Positions 27,890 through 37,129 of a stretch of DNA of 64,000 nucleotides are shown here, in pieces. The stretch lies in NCBI GenBank assembly GCA_905182455.1, contig CAJJBJ010000008.1:40475-104474 (forward strand). The letters run 5' to 3'. The notes beneath the pieces were generated by a model, which did not search any database, was not told where the DNA came from, and saw nothing but the letters and a program-made list of their open reading frames with translations. Every line of letters starts with the position of its first letter. Position 1 is the stretch's first letter. The position numbers and the translations under genes were made by a program. Origin of the DNA: an uncultured Planktomarina sp. Its GTDB lineage: Bacteria; Pseudomonadota; Alphaproteobacteria; Rhodobacterales; Rhodobacteraceae.

Positions 27890-29797
27890 TTAGCCGCGCT
27901 TGTCGCCATCCAAATCTTCGAAGTCTGCATCAAGGATGTCGTCATCCATGACCGGGCCCTCGTCGACGTCACCATTTGCCTCAGCTTCTTGGCTTGTCTT
28001 ATAGATTGCTTCACCAAGCTTCATTGCAGCTTCGGTAACGTTCTGGATGCCGGCTTTTATTTTGCCTGCATTTTCTGTTTCCAGATCGTCCCGCAAAGCG
28101 GCCATTGCCAATTCGATGGCTTCCAATGTGGTTGGATCTACTTTGCTGCCATGCTCTTCCATCGCTTTTTCCGTGGAGTGGATCAGGCTTTCGGCTTGGT
28201 TTTTAGCTTCGACCAATTCTTTGCGGTCTTTGTCTGACTCGGCATTGGCTTCGGCATCTTTCACCATTGCTTCAATGTCAGCATCGCTGAGACCACCAGA
28301 GGCCTGGATGGTAATTTTCTGTTCTTTCCCAGTGCCCTTGTCCGCAGCGCCCACAGCCACAATGCCGTTGGCATCAATGTCAAAGGTGACTTCGATTTGT
28401 GGCATGCCGCGTGGTGCGGGTGGAATGCTTTCAAGGTTGAACTGACCCAGAATTTTATTGTCTGCCGCCATTTCCCGTTCACCTTGGAACACACGAATTG
28501 TCACTGCGTTTTGATTGTCTTCCGCAGTTGAGAAAACCTGTGATTTCTTGGTTGGGATGGTGGTGTTGCGATCGATCAAGCGTGTGAATACGCCACCCAA
28601 AGTTTCGATACCCAACGATAGTGGCGTGATGTCTAGAAGAACAACGTCTTTAACGTCGCCCTGCAAAACACCGGCCTGAATAGCAGCGCCCATGGCGACA
28701 ACTTCATCAGGGTTCACACCTTTGTTTGGTTCTTTGCCAAAGAATTTGGTCACTTCTTCGATCACTTTTGGCATGCGGGTCATACCGCCAACCAAAACGA
28801 TTTCGTCGATGTCGCTTGTGGACAGACCAGCATCTTTCAATGCGGCTTGGCAGGGCTTCAAAGAGGCTTTGATTAAATCGCCAACCAGGCTTTCCAGCTT
28901 GGCACGAGTCATTTTCACAACTAAGTGTAATGGCTGGCCTGATGCGCCGTCCATGGAGATAAACGGTTGGTTGATCTCAGTTTGGCTTGAAGAAGAAAGC
29001 TCGATTTTTGCTTTCTCTGCGGCTTCTTTCAAACGCTGCAGCGCCATTTTGTCTTTGGTCAGATCAACGCCGTTTTCTTTTTTGAATTCTTCGGCCAAAT
29101 AGTTCACGATCCGCATGTCGAAGTCTTCACCGCCGAGGAATGTATCGCCGTTGGTGGACTTCACTTCAAACAAACCGTCGTCAATTTCCAAAATGGTGAC
29201 ATCGAATGTGCCGCCACCAAGGTCATAGACCGCGATTATTTGGGTTTCTTTTTTGTCGAGGCCATAAGCCAAAGCCGCAGCTGTTGGCTCGTTGATGATC
29301 CGCAACACTTCGAGGCCAGCGATTTTGCCTGCATCTTTGGTGGCTTGGCGCTGCGCGTCGTTGAAATAAGCAGGAACCGTTATCACGGCCTGTGTGACTT
29401 CTTCGCCAAGATAGCTCTCGGCGGTTTCTTTCATTTTTTGCAGAATGAAAGCAGAAATCTGTGATGGTGAAAACTTGTCGCCTTGGGCTTCGACCCAAGC
29501 ATCGCCATTGCCGCCGTTGATGACGTTAAATGGCAGGTTTTTCATATCTTTTTTCAGATGCGCGTCGTCATACCGACGACCAACCAAGCGCTTCACGCCA
29601 AACACAGTGTTTTCTGGATTTGTGACAGCTTGGCGTTTGGCAGGTTGACCTACCAGACGTTCGCTTTCTGTAAACGCAACAATCGACGGCGTGGTGCGGG
29701 CACCCTCTGCATTTTCGATTACGCGTGGCTGTGATCCATCCATGATGGAAACGCAGCTATTAGTTGTTCCGAGGTCAATCCCAATGACTTTAGCCAT
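27890..29797 (-). CDS. dnaK: Chaperone DnaK (Hsp70)
   Basis: 635-aa Hsp70. N-terminal ATPase begins [18 protein letters not shown], with [29 protein letters not shown] and [13 protein letters not shown]; the substrate-binding domain and acidic C-terminal tail ([13 protein letters not shown]) are complete. Length and motifs are normal. The 150 bp upstream, shared with the divergent alkB, hold TTTGACACACC and CTATATAG, possible promoter elements; a sigma-32 promoter is likely from family knowledge but not proven here. Confidence 0.98.
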   Translation of the reverse strand: MAKVIGIDLGTTNSCVSIMDGSQPRVIENAEGARTTPSIVAFTESERLVGQPAKRQAVTNPENTVFGVKRLVGRRYDDAHLKKDMKNLPFNVINGGNGDAWVEAQGDKFSPSQISAFILQKMKETAESYLGEEVTQAVITVPAYFNDAQRQATKDAGKIAGLEVLRIINEPTAAALAYGLDKKETQIIAVYDLGGGTFDVTILEIDDGLFEVKSTNGDTFLGGEDFDMRIVNYLAEEFKKENGVDLTKDKMALQRLKEAAEKAKIELSSSSQTEINQPFISMDGASGQPLHLVVKMTRAKLESLVGDLIKASLKPCQAALKDAGLSTSDIDEIVLVGGMTRMPKVIEEVTKFFGKEPNKGVNPDEVVAMGAAIQAGVLQGDVKDVVLLDITPLSLGIETLGGVFTRLIDRNTTIPTKKSQVFSTAEDNQNAVTIRVFQGEREMAADNKILGQFNLESIPPAPRGMPQIEVTFDIDANGIVAVGAADKGTGKEQKITIQASGGLSDADIEAMVKDAEANAESDKDRKELVEAKNQAESLIHSTEKAMEEHGSKVDPTTLEAIELAMAALRDDLETENAGKIKAGIQNVTEAAMKLGEAIYKTSQEAEANGDVDEGPVMDDDILDADFEDLDGDKRG

Positions 29798-29961
29798 CTC
29801 TTAGCATCCCTTTGCTCTGGCGATACCGAGGCATTCGGCCCGCGGTGCGGCGCCTGTGCCCCAATTTTTTTAGCAGTTCCTATAAACTACCAGCTCATCG
29901 CGCTATATAGGTGTGTCAAACACCCCCTGCAACCATCTGGAGGCAATGAAATTTGGATTTT

Positions 29962-30591
29962 ATGAAGTTAAATGATGCGATTATGCTTGTACCCACAGTT
30001 GTTGTGGGCGGAATCTCTGTTTTTAAAGGATTTTTGTCGCCTTCAGACCAATTACGGATTGTGGGGGACTTACGTCAGGTTGCAGCACAGGCCCCCATTT
30101 TTTCACCAAAAACCAAAATGGGAAAACCCATGTCTGTGCGCCTTACGGCGGCTGGGGATTTTGGTTGGTTTTCGGATCATCAGGGGTACCGCTATGTTAG
30201 CCAGCACCCCTCGGGCTTAGATTGGCCTGAAATTCCGACCTCTATTATGGGGATATGGAAGGTTATGGCTGCGCAGGCGCCGGATCCGGAGTGTTGTTTG
30301 GTGAATTACTACGGCGAAGGGGCGCGGATGGGGCTGCATCAAGACCGAGACGAGGCCAACTTTGACTGGCCGGTGGTTTCGGTGTCATTGGGCGATGACG
30401 CTCTGTTTCGCGTGGGTGGTGCAGAGAGGGGAGGTAAGACGGCGTCGATCTGGCTGCAATCGGGCGATGTGGCGGTTATGGGGGGCGCAGCCCGGCTCAA
30501 TTACCACGGTATCGACCGCATTAAATTTGGCAGCTCGCAGCTTCTCAAAGACGGTGGGCGTTTGAATGTGACGCTACGTGTGGTGAAATAG
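29962..30591 (+). CDS. alkB: Alpha-ketoglutarate-dependent dioxygenase AlkB
   Basis: Fe(II)/2-oxoglutarate dioxygenase that reverses alkylation damage of DNA bases. The HxD motif is in GLHQDRDE, the distal His in RLNYHGIDRIKFG and the 2-oxoglutarate-binding Arg in RLNVTLRV. About 209 aa, normal for AlkB. The ATG at 29962 is chosen; an in-frame TTG lies nine bases upstream. It is divergent from dnaK and convergent with the ABC-permease remnant. Confidence 0.9.
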   Translation: MKLNDAIMLVPTVVVGGISVFKGFLSPSDQLRIVGDLRQVAAQAPIFSPKTKMGKPMSVRLTAAGDFGWFSDHQGYRYVSQHPSGLDWPEIPTSIMGIWKVMAAQAPDPECCLVNYYGEGARMGLHQDRDEANFDWPVVSVSLGDDALFRVGGAERGGKTASIWLQSGDVAVMGGAARLNYHGIDRIKFGSSQLLKDGGRLNVTLRVVK

Positions 30592-30599
30592 CAGCCTGC

Positions 30600-31336
30600 T
30601 CGCGCGTAAAACTCACCCATCAGTCCAAGTGAAATCAAGACCACTGCGACCTTCACCGGGTAGGAGACAGTGGAGTTCATCGGCGTGTAGTTGATGAACA
30701 TAAATCCCCAGGACTGATCGATACAGTTAAATAATGGATTTTAGCCGAACATAGGAAGCATGAAGGAAGGCATCGTGTCTGCCACAAACATTTTGCCTGA
30801 AGCCAGTATGTTGACGCGGCGAAAACCATTTTCAAAGCTCCAACAAAGCCTGGATGCCATGGTGTCAGGGCCAACAATACCATGCCCACAGCAACTACCG
30901 TAAACCAACTTACCAAATATATCCCAAATGTGGCTATTGGATGGTCTATACCGACTGGGTTGATGGCAAGATGGTAGATCAGCAGGATTGTCGAGAGTGT
31001 TATCACCTGCGTATAAAGTGCTCTAAGAGATGAAGAGCAAGTTGAAATTAAGGCGTTCATTGGGGCGAGTTGCAGCATCGTGGACGTGGGGCCTTCAGCC
31101 CCCGCCACAACCATCACAGCGCTATTGTGTGTTATATACATTGCGATTCCAGATATGATATACAGCATGTAGTCGCCCTTAATGGGCGAGGTTCGTATGC
31201 CGATCGGCTGGAACATAAAGTGAAAAGCTAGAATGGAAATTACGGTCTGCATCATAGAGCCTTTAAGTCCCGCAACCGCATTTTGCCTGCTGGACTTGCG
31301 CATCCCCCTTACAATATCGAAATAAACCTGCTTCAA
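30600..31336 (-). pseudogene. Polysaccharide ABC transporter permease (KpsM-type), degraded
   Basis: The first ~185 codons from 31336 read as an ABC-2 type capsule/polysaccharide export permease, for example GDYMLYIISGIAMYITHNSA, VVAGAEGPTSTML and APMNALIS. At about 30830 the frame changes; the continuation VNILASGKMFVADTMPSF then hits TAA where the family has Trp (GWNPLFN) and goes on with IDQSWGFMFINYTPMNSTVS and VVLISLGLMGEFYAR. The N-terminus is also short. This was probably part of a capsule locus next to cysQ. Confidence 0.8.
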
Positions 31337-31502
31337 AAGGCGAAGGCACCGGAAAGACCAGATCGTGTTTGGTGGGTTTTGGTAGACATTTTTACACTTT
31401 TATTAAATTTTGAACTGGTGTTGATTTATTACTTTTGTTTATGTGGCGAAGATAAAATAAAGCCTAAATTATATTAACAACCTTGCAAAGATTGGCTAAG
31501 TT

Positions 31503-32300
31503 TTGGATTTTGAGAAATTAGAGAGCATCATGCGGAAGCTGGCTTTGCAGGCGGGCGATGCTATTATGGCAATCTACAATGGCCCTGATTTTGAGGTGAA
31601 AACAAAGTCAGATGACAGCCCCGTGACCGCAGCGGATGAGGCAGCGGATGCATTAATCTCGGCAGGATTGCGCAGTGCTTTTCCAGATGTGACGCTGATC
31701 ACTGAGGAGCAATCCGACAGTCATAGCCTGTCTGGGCAAACTTTTTTGATCGTGGATCCATTGGATGGCACCAAAGAGTTTGTCCACCGGCGCGGTGATT
31801 TTACTGTCAATATCGCCTATGTGGTGGATGGCCTTCCCATTCGCGGCGTGGTTTACGCGCCCGCGAAAAATCGCATATTTTATACCACTGCAGATGGGGT
31901 GGCGGTTGAGGAAACAGGTGAGTTTGATTTGGAAGCTGTGGGCCCACGCGCACAAATTTCTGTGGCGGATCCTGATCAGTCAGCACTTCGTGTTGTGGCC
32001 TCAAAGTCGCATCGGGACCAAGCGACAGATGATTATATCGCCAAATATCAAGTTTCAGATATCAAGAGTGCCGGATCATCCTTGAAGTTTTGCTTGATTG
32101 CGACCGGTGAGGCAGATCTTTATCCGCGTGCTGGGCGTACCATGGAGTGGGACACAGCTGCCGGCCACGCTGTTTTGAACGGCGCTGGTGGCGCCGTTGT
32201 GCAGTTTGATGACCTATCGCCACTAACCTACGGCAAGCCGGGATACGAGAACCCATATTTCATTGCTTATGCAAAAGGTGTGAAGTTGATGGCCTCCTGA
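31503..32300 (+). CDS. cysQ: 3'(2'),5'-bisphosphate nucleotidase CysQ
   Basis: 265-aa inositol-monophosphatase-fold enzyme that hydrolyses 3'-phosphoadenosine 5'-phosphate, a by-product of sulfate assimilation and sulfotransferases. The motifs DSPVTAADEAAD, LITEEQS, IVDPLDGTKEF and MEWDTAAGHAVL give the metal and substrate sites. The start appears to be TTG at 31503 (MDFEKLESIMRKLALQAGD), since the next ATG at 31530 would trim a helix. In relatives it neighbours capsule genes, consistent with the remnants on both sides. Confidence 0.92.
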   Translation: MDFEKLESIMRKLALQAGDAIMAIYNGPDFEVKTKSDDSPVTAADEAADALISAGLRSAFPDVTLITEEQSDSHSLSGQTFLIVDPLDGTKEFVHRRGDFTVNIAYVVDGLPIRGVVYAPAKNRIFYTTADGVAVEETGEFDLEAVGPRAQISVADPDQSALRVVASKSHRDQATDDYIAKYQVSDIKSAGSSLKFCLIATGEADLYPRAGRTMEWDTAAGHAVLNGAGGAVVQFDDLSPLTYGKPGYENPYFIAYAKGVKLMAS

Positions 32301-32360
32301 CAGGTTTGATATCGTAAAACTATTTGATGTGTGACTTGGCGTTGATGGTATCCGTGGCGT

Positions 32361-32637
32361 ATTGTCGATTACGATCACGTCCACATGTTTGTATTGCGTT
32401 CCGCCAAAACTGGCGATCAGCGATTTGATGCGGCTGATGAAGGGCGTTCATCACATCAAAGTGCATCGCGAATTCCTACATCTATAAAAAGCGCTATTGG
32501 GGACAACGGTTTTGGGGCCGTGGGTACTTTTTAACTACAAACGGTGCCATCCTGAGGACGTCGTACTTCAGTACTTGCAAACGCACATCCAAGATCCTAC
32601 CGACGCAGTCGGTAGTTGTTTAGTGTTTTTGGGATGA
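32361..32637 (+). pseudogene. IS200/IS605-family transposase TnpA remnant
   Basis: Fragments of a Y1 (HUH) transposase appear in three frames: IVDYDHVHMFV, PPKLAISDLMRLMKG, KKRYWGQRFWGRGYFLTTNG and PEDVVLQYLQTHIQDP, the last including the position of the catalytic Tyr. Several frameshifts make it inactive. The N-terminal quarter is not recognisable and I did not find intact element ends. Confidence 0.82.
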
Positions 32638-32641
32638 AGGG

Positions 32642-32975
32642 AAGATAAAAATAATATTTCCAGTTGCTGGTCAGGGCACCCTATTTCTACCGGTGACGAA
32701 GTCTGTGCCCAAAGAAATCATGACCTTAGTAGATCGACCACTTATTCAATATGCCATCGATAAAGCGCGCGCGGCTGGGACCAAATTATTTATCTTCGTG
32801 ACATCTCACTGCAAAAGCGCCGTGGAAGATTAACTCGATTAGGCCCCTGAGCTTGAGAATGCACATTGCGAAAAAAAGGGGAAGGTGGAGCTTTTCAAGG
32901 TGATTAAGTTAACCAATATGGAAAGCGGTACGACTGCTTACATCCGGCAACACTAAGCCTTAGGTCTTGAGTATG
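32642..32975 (+). pseudogene. UTP-glucose-1-phosphate uridylyltransferase (GalU) remnant
   Basis: Reads KIKIIFPVAGQGTLFLPVTK, SVPKEIMTLVDRPLIQYAID and KLFIFVTSHCKSAVED before a TAA, then APELENAHCEKKGKVELFKV and LTNMESGTTAYIRQH before another stop. This is the N-terminal third of GalU with several stops. In the nucleotide-binding loop the family Leu-Gly-Thr-Arg has become Gln-Gly-Thr-Leu, so catalytic residues have changed too. The rest of the gene is lost. Confidence 0.85.
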
Positions 32976-33054
32976 CGGCTTGATGCGCGCAGCGCCTGAC
33001 TTGATTGTGCGTGAGGATCGGCTGGCTGGCTGATTTGGAGTGCTCGCTTCGCAA

Positions 33055-33204
33055 ATTGACGTGTAGTATGCTCCTCTGAAGCCTAAGCAGGACACTGCCG
33101 ATGTCCCATTGTCCAGGATTTTTAATGACGAGATAAAAGCAATGGCCCTAGAGGTCTATGCTACAGACTATATCAGTTTTGGATTTCAGCCATTGCAGCC
33201 TTAA
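33055..33204 (+). pseudogene. Sulfotransferase-like C-terminal remnant
   Basis: In one frame after an early stop: YAPLKPKQDTADVPLSRIFN followed by MALEVYATDYISFGFQPLQP and TAA at 33202-33204. The ending resembles C-termini of bacterial sulfotransferases (acidic helix then DY..FGY/F). Only about 45 codons remain. The stop overlaps the convergent ptsN stop. The family call is tentative. Confidence 0.5.
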
Positions 33205-33665
33205 GCGGCAACAGATGCTGGACCTTCCAGTAAAATCGCCAGCAATGTGCTTGGATCTTCATTGTTGCGCAGCTTCAAGCACACACCGGGGTCACGCAGT
33301 GTACGTGAGACCAAAGCCAAGGCTTTGAGGTGTTCCACGCCACTAGATAGGGGCGCAAATAAGGCAAAAACCAGATCTACAGGCTGGCGGTCAACCGCAT
33401 CAAAATCAATCGGGCGATCCAATTTGATAAAGCATCCAACAATGCGGTCAAGGTTCTCAAGTCGTGCGTGGGGCAGGGCGACACCGCGCCCTACGCCGGT
33501 TGGGCCTAGGTTTTCCCGCTCCAAAAGCGCCTCAACAGCTGCCTCTGGGTCAATACCATAGTTTTGTGCTGACATGGCAGCCAAATCTTGGAAAAGACGT
33601 TTCTTACTGCCGACGGATTGCGTGTTACGGACGGCGTCGGGATGCAATATTTCAATTAGATCCAT
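33201..33665 (-). CDS. ptsN: PTS IIA-like nitrogen regulatory protein PtsN
   Basis: 154-aa EIIA-Ntr, the terminal acceptor of the regulatory nitrogen PTS. The phosphorylated His lies in GVALPHARLENLD; LLERENLGPTGVGRG and DLVFALFAP are also typical. It sits downstream of hpf in the conserved lptC-lptA-lptB-hpf-ptsN order. Confidence 0.95.
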   Translation of the reverse strand: MDLIEILHPDAVRNTQSVGSKKRLFQDLAAMSAQNYGIDPEAAVEALLERENLGPTGVGRGVALPHARLENLDRIVGCFIKLDRPIDFDAVDRQPVDLVFALFAPLSSGVEHLKALALVSRTLRDPGVCLKLRNNEDPSTLLAILLEGPASVAA

Positions 33666-33687
33666 AGTTCCTTAGTTGTATTTGAGG

Positions 33688-34255
33688 TTAAGCCGGATCG
33701 ACCCACCCAATGTTGCCGTCTTCACGGCGGTATACAACGTTCACTCCATTGTGGCCTTCGTTCCTGAAGACAAGGACCGGCGCGCCGGCTAGTTCCATTT
33801 GCATTACTGCCTCACCAACAGACAGAGATTGTTTTTTTGTTCCATCTCGGCCACGATTAAGGGCTGCAGTTTCTCTGGTTTTGAGTCGTTTGACTCGTCT
33901 TGATTGGAGAGGACATACGAGGATGCGCCGGAAAGTTCAACGGGGTGAGCGCGATCACGATGATGATCTTTCAATCTGCGCTTATATCTGCGCAATTGCT
34001 TCTCCATTTTTTCCGATGCAGCGTCAAAAGAGGTATATATTTCATGCTGTCATGCGCATTGGCTTGCGCCGTAATGCCGGTCGAGAGATGGACGCTCACT
34101 TCACATACAAATTCGTTCGCACTTCGAGAGAAAATGATGGTGGCGTCAGTTGGGCGTTCTGCATATTTCGCAGCGATGGCATCCACAACAGATTTTGCAT
34201 GGGTTTGCAAAGCCTCGCCAATGTCGATTTGTTTTCCGGTAATTTGATAAAGCAT
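33688..34255 (-). pseudogene. hpf: Ribosome hibernation promoting factor (long form), two frameshifts
   Basis: Dimerises 70S ribosomes in stationary phase. Three segments in successive frames cover the whole protein: MLYQITGKQIDIGEALQTHA to AHDSMKYI; FDAASEKMEKQLRRYKRRLK to QPLIVAEME; and SVGEAVMQMELAGAPVLVFR to REDGNIGWVDPA ending at 33688. Frame changes fall near 34030 and 33830 and each is explained by one base. Conserved residues are retained throughout, so this may be sequence error rather than loss. Both the N-terminal S30AE domain and the C-terminal dimerisation domain are present. Confidence 0.82.
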
Positions 34256-34447
34256 TTCGTCTCCTTAAAAAAGCAGCCTGCAATGCAAGCTTTGAGTGCG
34301 ATAGGCCATATCAATCAATCCTTACGAGCCCATTTTGGATCGCAAGCTGCCTAACGCAGTTTGTTTGATTTAGATGAATAAAGTGACAACACATCACAAC
34401 GTCATTTGGCCAAATATAGGAGCCTATTGTCAACTTAAAACTGAACT

Positions 34448-35206
34448 TTAGCCCAAACGAAAATTTTCGCCGAGATAGACCCGCCTTACATTTTCATCTT
34501 CCACGATTTCTTGTGTGGTGCCGCTCATCAGGACTTTGCCATCGTGCAAAATATAGGCGCGGTCGACAATTTCCAGGGTTTCCCTGACGTTATGATCTGT
34601 GATCAACACGCCCAGCCCACGTTTTTTCAGGGCTGATACCAACGTTCGGATCTCACTAACAGCAATTGGGTCCACACCTGCAAAAGGTTCGTCGAGCAGC
34701 AAGTATTTCGGATTCGTCGCTAGGCAGCGGGCGATCTCAACCCGGCGCCGTTCGCCACCAGACAGCGCAAGAGCGGGCGCGCGGCGGAGGTGGTCAATTG
34801 AGAACTCATTGAGCAATTCTTCTAAGCGCTCATATTGGCGCTTGCGGTCAGCTTCACTCAGCTCAAGCACGGCGAGAATATTATTTTCGACAGTCATCCC
34901 ACGAAAGATGGACATCTCTTGCGGCAAATAGCCAATACCGAGCCGGGCACGCCGATACATCGGCATACGTGTCACGTCACGGCCATCGATGCTGACCTTG
35001 CCGCCTTCCGGCGTTACTAGGCCTGCGATGGAGTAAAAGCAGGTGGTTTTGCCGGAGCCATTAGGCCCCAAAAGCGCTACAACCTCGCCACGATGCAGCT
35101 GCATGCTAACATCACGGATCACCAAGCGTTTACGATAGCTTTTGCGCAGCGATTCTATTTTTAGGCCGCCCTGACCCTCAGCCACTTCGAAGGGGAGATC
35201 TGTCAT
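34448..35206 (-). CDS. lptB: LPS export ABC transporter ATP-binding protein LptB
   Basis: 252-aa ATPase that powers LPS extraction from the inner membrane with LptFG and LptC. Walker A is LLGPNGSGKTTCFYSIAG, the signature ALSGGERRRVEIARCLA, and Walker B LLLDEPFAGVDP. The ATG overlaps the lptA stop as TAATG. Upstream neighbours lptA and lptC confirm the identity. Confidence 0.97.
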   Translation of the reverse strand: MTDLPFEVAEGQGGLKIESLRKSYRKRLVIRDVSMQLHRGEVVALLGPNGSGKTTCFYSIAGLVTPEGGKVSIDGRDVTRMPMYRRARLGIGYLPQEMSIFRGMTVENNILAVLELSEADRKRQYERLEELLNEFSIDHLRRAPALALSGGERRRVEIARCLATNPKYLLLDEPFAGVDPIAVSEIRTLVSALKKRGLGVLITDHNVRETLEIVDRAYILHDGKVLMSGTTQEIVEDENVRRVYLGENFRLG

Positions 35207-35694
35207 TACTTTGATCCACTCGACAGGACGGTGCGTACCCTGCCTTCCATCACGGCAGCCCCTGATGCCAAATCAATATTCATGCTGTCGGCCGAAATTG
35301 CATTCTGACCTTGGATCAGCACAACTTCGCCACGCATCACCAATTGGCGGTTCGTCAGATCATATTCTGCGGTTTCAGCTTTGGCTGATTCTGTTTGGGT
35401 GACCAAAGTCACGCCACCGCTGGCGTTCAGCCGATCGATGCCACCCGCTTCCAGATATGTCACGGTCACAAGGCTGGCGGCTAGACGTATGACACCCTGC
35501 GCAATGATAACATTACCTTCGAATTGGGCCGAGCCGTCAGACTGACTGACCGTAAGTTTGTCTGCAGTCATTTCAACCGGGGCATCGGGATCTGTGGTGA
35601 AGCCGCCTAAGGAGAGGCTGGTTTGAGCGCTTGCGGTGAAGGCTAAAAGGCAAGTCGACAGCAGCACCGTAAGGGTTAATAAAATGTGTCGCAC
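35206..35694 (-). CDS. lptA: LPS transport periplasmic protein LptA
   Basis: 162-aa periplasmic protein with signal peptide LLTLTVLLSTCLLAFTASAQ. The OstA-type beta-jellyroll repeats are visible as EMTADKLTVSQSDGSAQFEG and AEYDLTNRQLVMRGEVVLIQ. It forms the bridge carrying LPS across the periplasm. It lies 12 bp after lptC and overlaps lptB. Confidence 0.93.
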   Translation of the reverse strand: MRHILLTLTVLLSTCLLAFTASAQTSLSLGGFTTDPDAPVEMTADKLTVSQSDGSAQFEGNVIIAQGVIRLAASLVTVTYLEAGGIDRLNASGGVTLVTQTESAKAETAEYDLTNRQLVMRGEVVLIQGQNAISADSMNIDLASGAAVMEGRVRTVLSSGSK

Positions 35695-35706
35695 AGCCTA
35701 CCTCGA

Positions 35707-36312
35707 TCAGTTTGGTTTTGGGTTGTATATCAGGCGTACGTCATTTGTGAAAACGATTTGCTGATCATCGGCGGTCATTTGCACGACCATTTTCTCCGCA
35801 TTTATGGTTCCCAAGGCTGTGACGCCCTGAAACCCACCTTCTGCGACGGCTATACCCTGTTTTAGATCCACTGTTAAAGCATCGGTTGTGATCCAGAAAT
35901 CGGGCATGGCTAAAATGTGAACCCCTCGGGAGACCAAAGCGATTTGAGTGGCGGAATCGAGTGCTCCAAGGCCTGCCGTGATCTGAGTTGTGCGCATCAG
36001 TGCAGATTGCAACACAATGGACAGCTCGGTGATGTTCAACTTATCGTTATTTTCAGGGTCTGGAGAGGCATAGGCAGCCGAAAGGGTGATCTCGGTTCCA
36101 TTGTTGGAAACGCCGGCGAAATAGGGCCTTGTGATTCGTTGCTCGCGAATAATGTTGGCAACATTATGTTCTGCATAGGGCAGGGATTGGGTGACATCGA
36201 CTTTGCCTGAGAAGAGGAAAATCGTTGACAACAGCCCGAGGGCAGCAATTGGCAGCAGGGTTTTCACCCATGTCACAAAAGCTGAATAGCTGTCATCAAA
36301 CGAAAAATTCAT
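35707..36312 (-). CDS. lptC: LPS export protein LptC
   Basis: About 201-aa bitopic inner-membrane protein with one N-terminal helix (TLLPIAALGLLSTIFLFSG) and a periplasmic domain of the LptC fold. The family is weakly conserved, so position between rnd and lptA carries much of the assignment. The ATG at 36312 with GGAG just upstream is preferred over a start 60 bp earlier that would overlap rnd. Confidence 0.88.
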   Translation of the reverse strand: MNFSFDDSYSAFVTWVKTLLPIAALGLLSTIFLFSGKVDVTQSLPYAEHNVANIIREQRITRPYFAGVSNNGTEITLSAAYASPDPENNDKLNITELSIVLQSALMRTTQITAGLGALDSATQIALVSRGVHILAMPDFWITTDALTVDLKQGIAVAEGGFQGVTALGTINAEKMVVQMTADDQQIVFTNDVRLIYNPKPN

Positions 36313-36338
36313 ACTGCTCCTAATCGTATGGGGCTGGA

Positions 36339-36953
36339 TTAAGAATGCGCAAAGATATCGGTATCGGGCCAACCGGCCAAATCAAGTTGCGCACGGGTGG
36401 GCAGGAAGTCGAAGCACGATTGCGCGATTTCCATTCGGCCTTCGCGGATCAACATTTTATTTAAAGCATTGCGCAATTGATGCAGATACAAAACATCGGA
36501 GGCGGCATATTCAACTTGAGCCTTAGACAAGTTTTTTGCACCCCAATCTGAGGATTGTTGCTGCTTGGAAATATCTACCAAGAGCAATTCTTGCAGCAAG
36601 TTTTTTAAACCGTGGCGGTCCGTATAGGTGCGGATCAAGCGGCTGGCGATTTTGGTGCAATAGACAGGCGCGGTGAGTGCTCCGAAAGCCTCAAACATTG
36701 CGGCGATGTCGAACCGTCCAAAGTGAAACAGTTTCAACACATTTGGATCTTCCAATATCCTGCACAGATTTGGGGCCGATGTTTGACCCTTGGCCACCTG
36801 TACCAGATGCGCATTCCCATCACCGCTGGATAGCTGCACAACACATAATCGATCGCGTTTTGGGTTCAAGCCCATGGTCTCGCAATCAATAGCAACGATT
36901 GGACCGAGGTCCAAATCATCTGGCAGATCGCCCTTGTAAACGTGGTTTGTCAT
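36339..36953 (-). CDS. rnd: Ribonuclease D-like 3'-5' exonuclease
   Basis: 204-aa DEDD exonuclease. Exo I is AIDCETMGLNPKRD, Exo II lies in FHFGRFDIAAMFEAFG and Exo III in VEYAASDVLYLHQL. The HRDC domains of E. coli RNase D are absent; this short form is usual in alphaproteobacteria. It begins the lpt gene block. Confidence 0.9.
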   Translation of the reverse strand: MTNHVYKGDLPDDLDLGPIVAIDCETMGLNPKRDRLCVVQLSSGDGNAHLVQVAKGQTSAPNLCRILEDPNVLKLFHFGRFDIAAMFEAFGALTAPVYCTKIASRLIRTYTDRHGLKNLLQELLLVDISKQQQSSDWGAKNLSKAQVEYAASDVLYLHQLRNALNKMLIREGRMEIAQSCFDFLPTRAQLDLAGWPDTDIFAHS

Positions 36954-37129
36954 ATTTGATCCTCTTTGCGCTCACCTTCTGCCTGCCTCTCCCCGGCCGC
37001 GGTGTCAATATAAGGATCCAAAAGCCGCGCCCTTTGAGCGATGCGTCGCTTTGATCTAGCCAGCTTCCTAAAAACTATCTATCTGCGAGGCAACAGTTCA
37101 AAATTTGCTATCCAAACGGGAGCCTCGAG

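Noticed and set aside
33710..34354. 214-codon plus-strand ORF
   Set aside because: Antisense shadow of hpf; the minus strand carries the family motifs in three frames.
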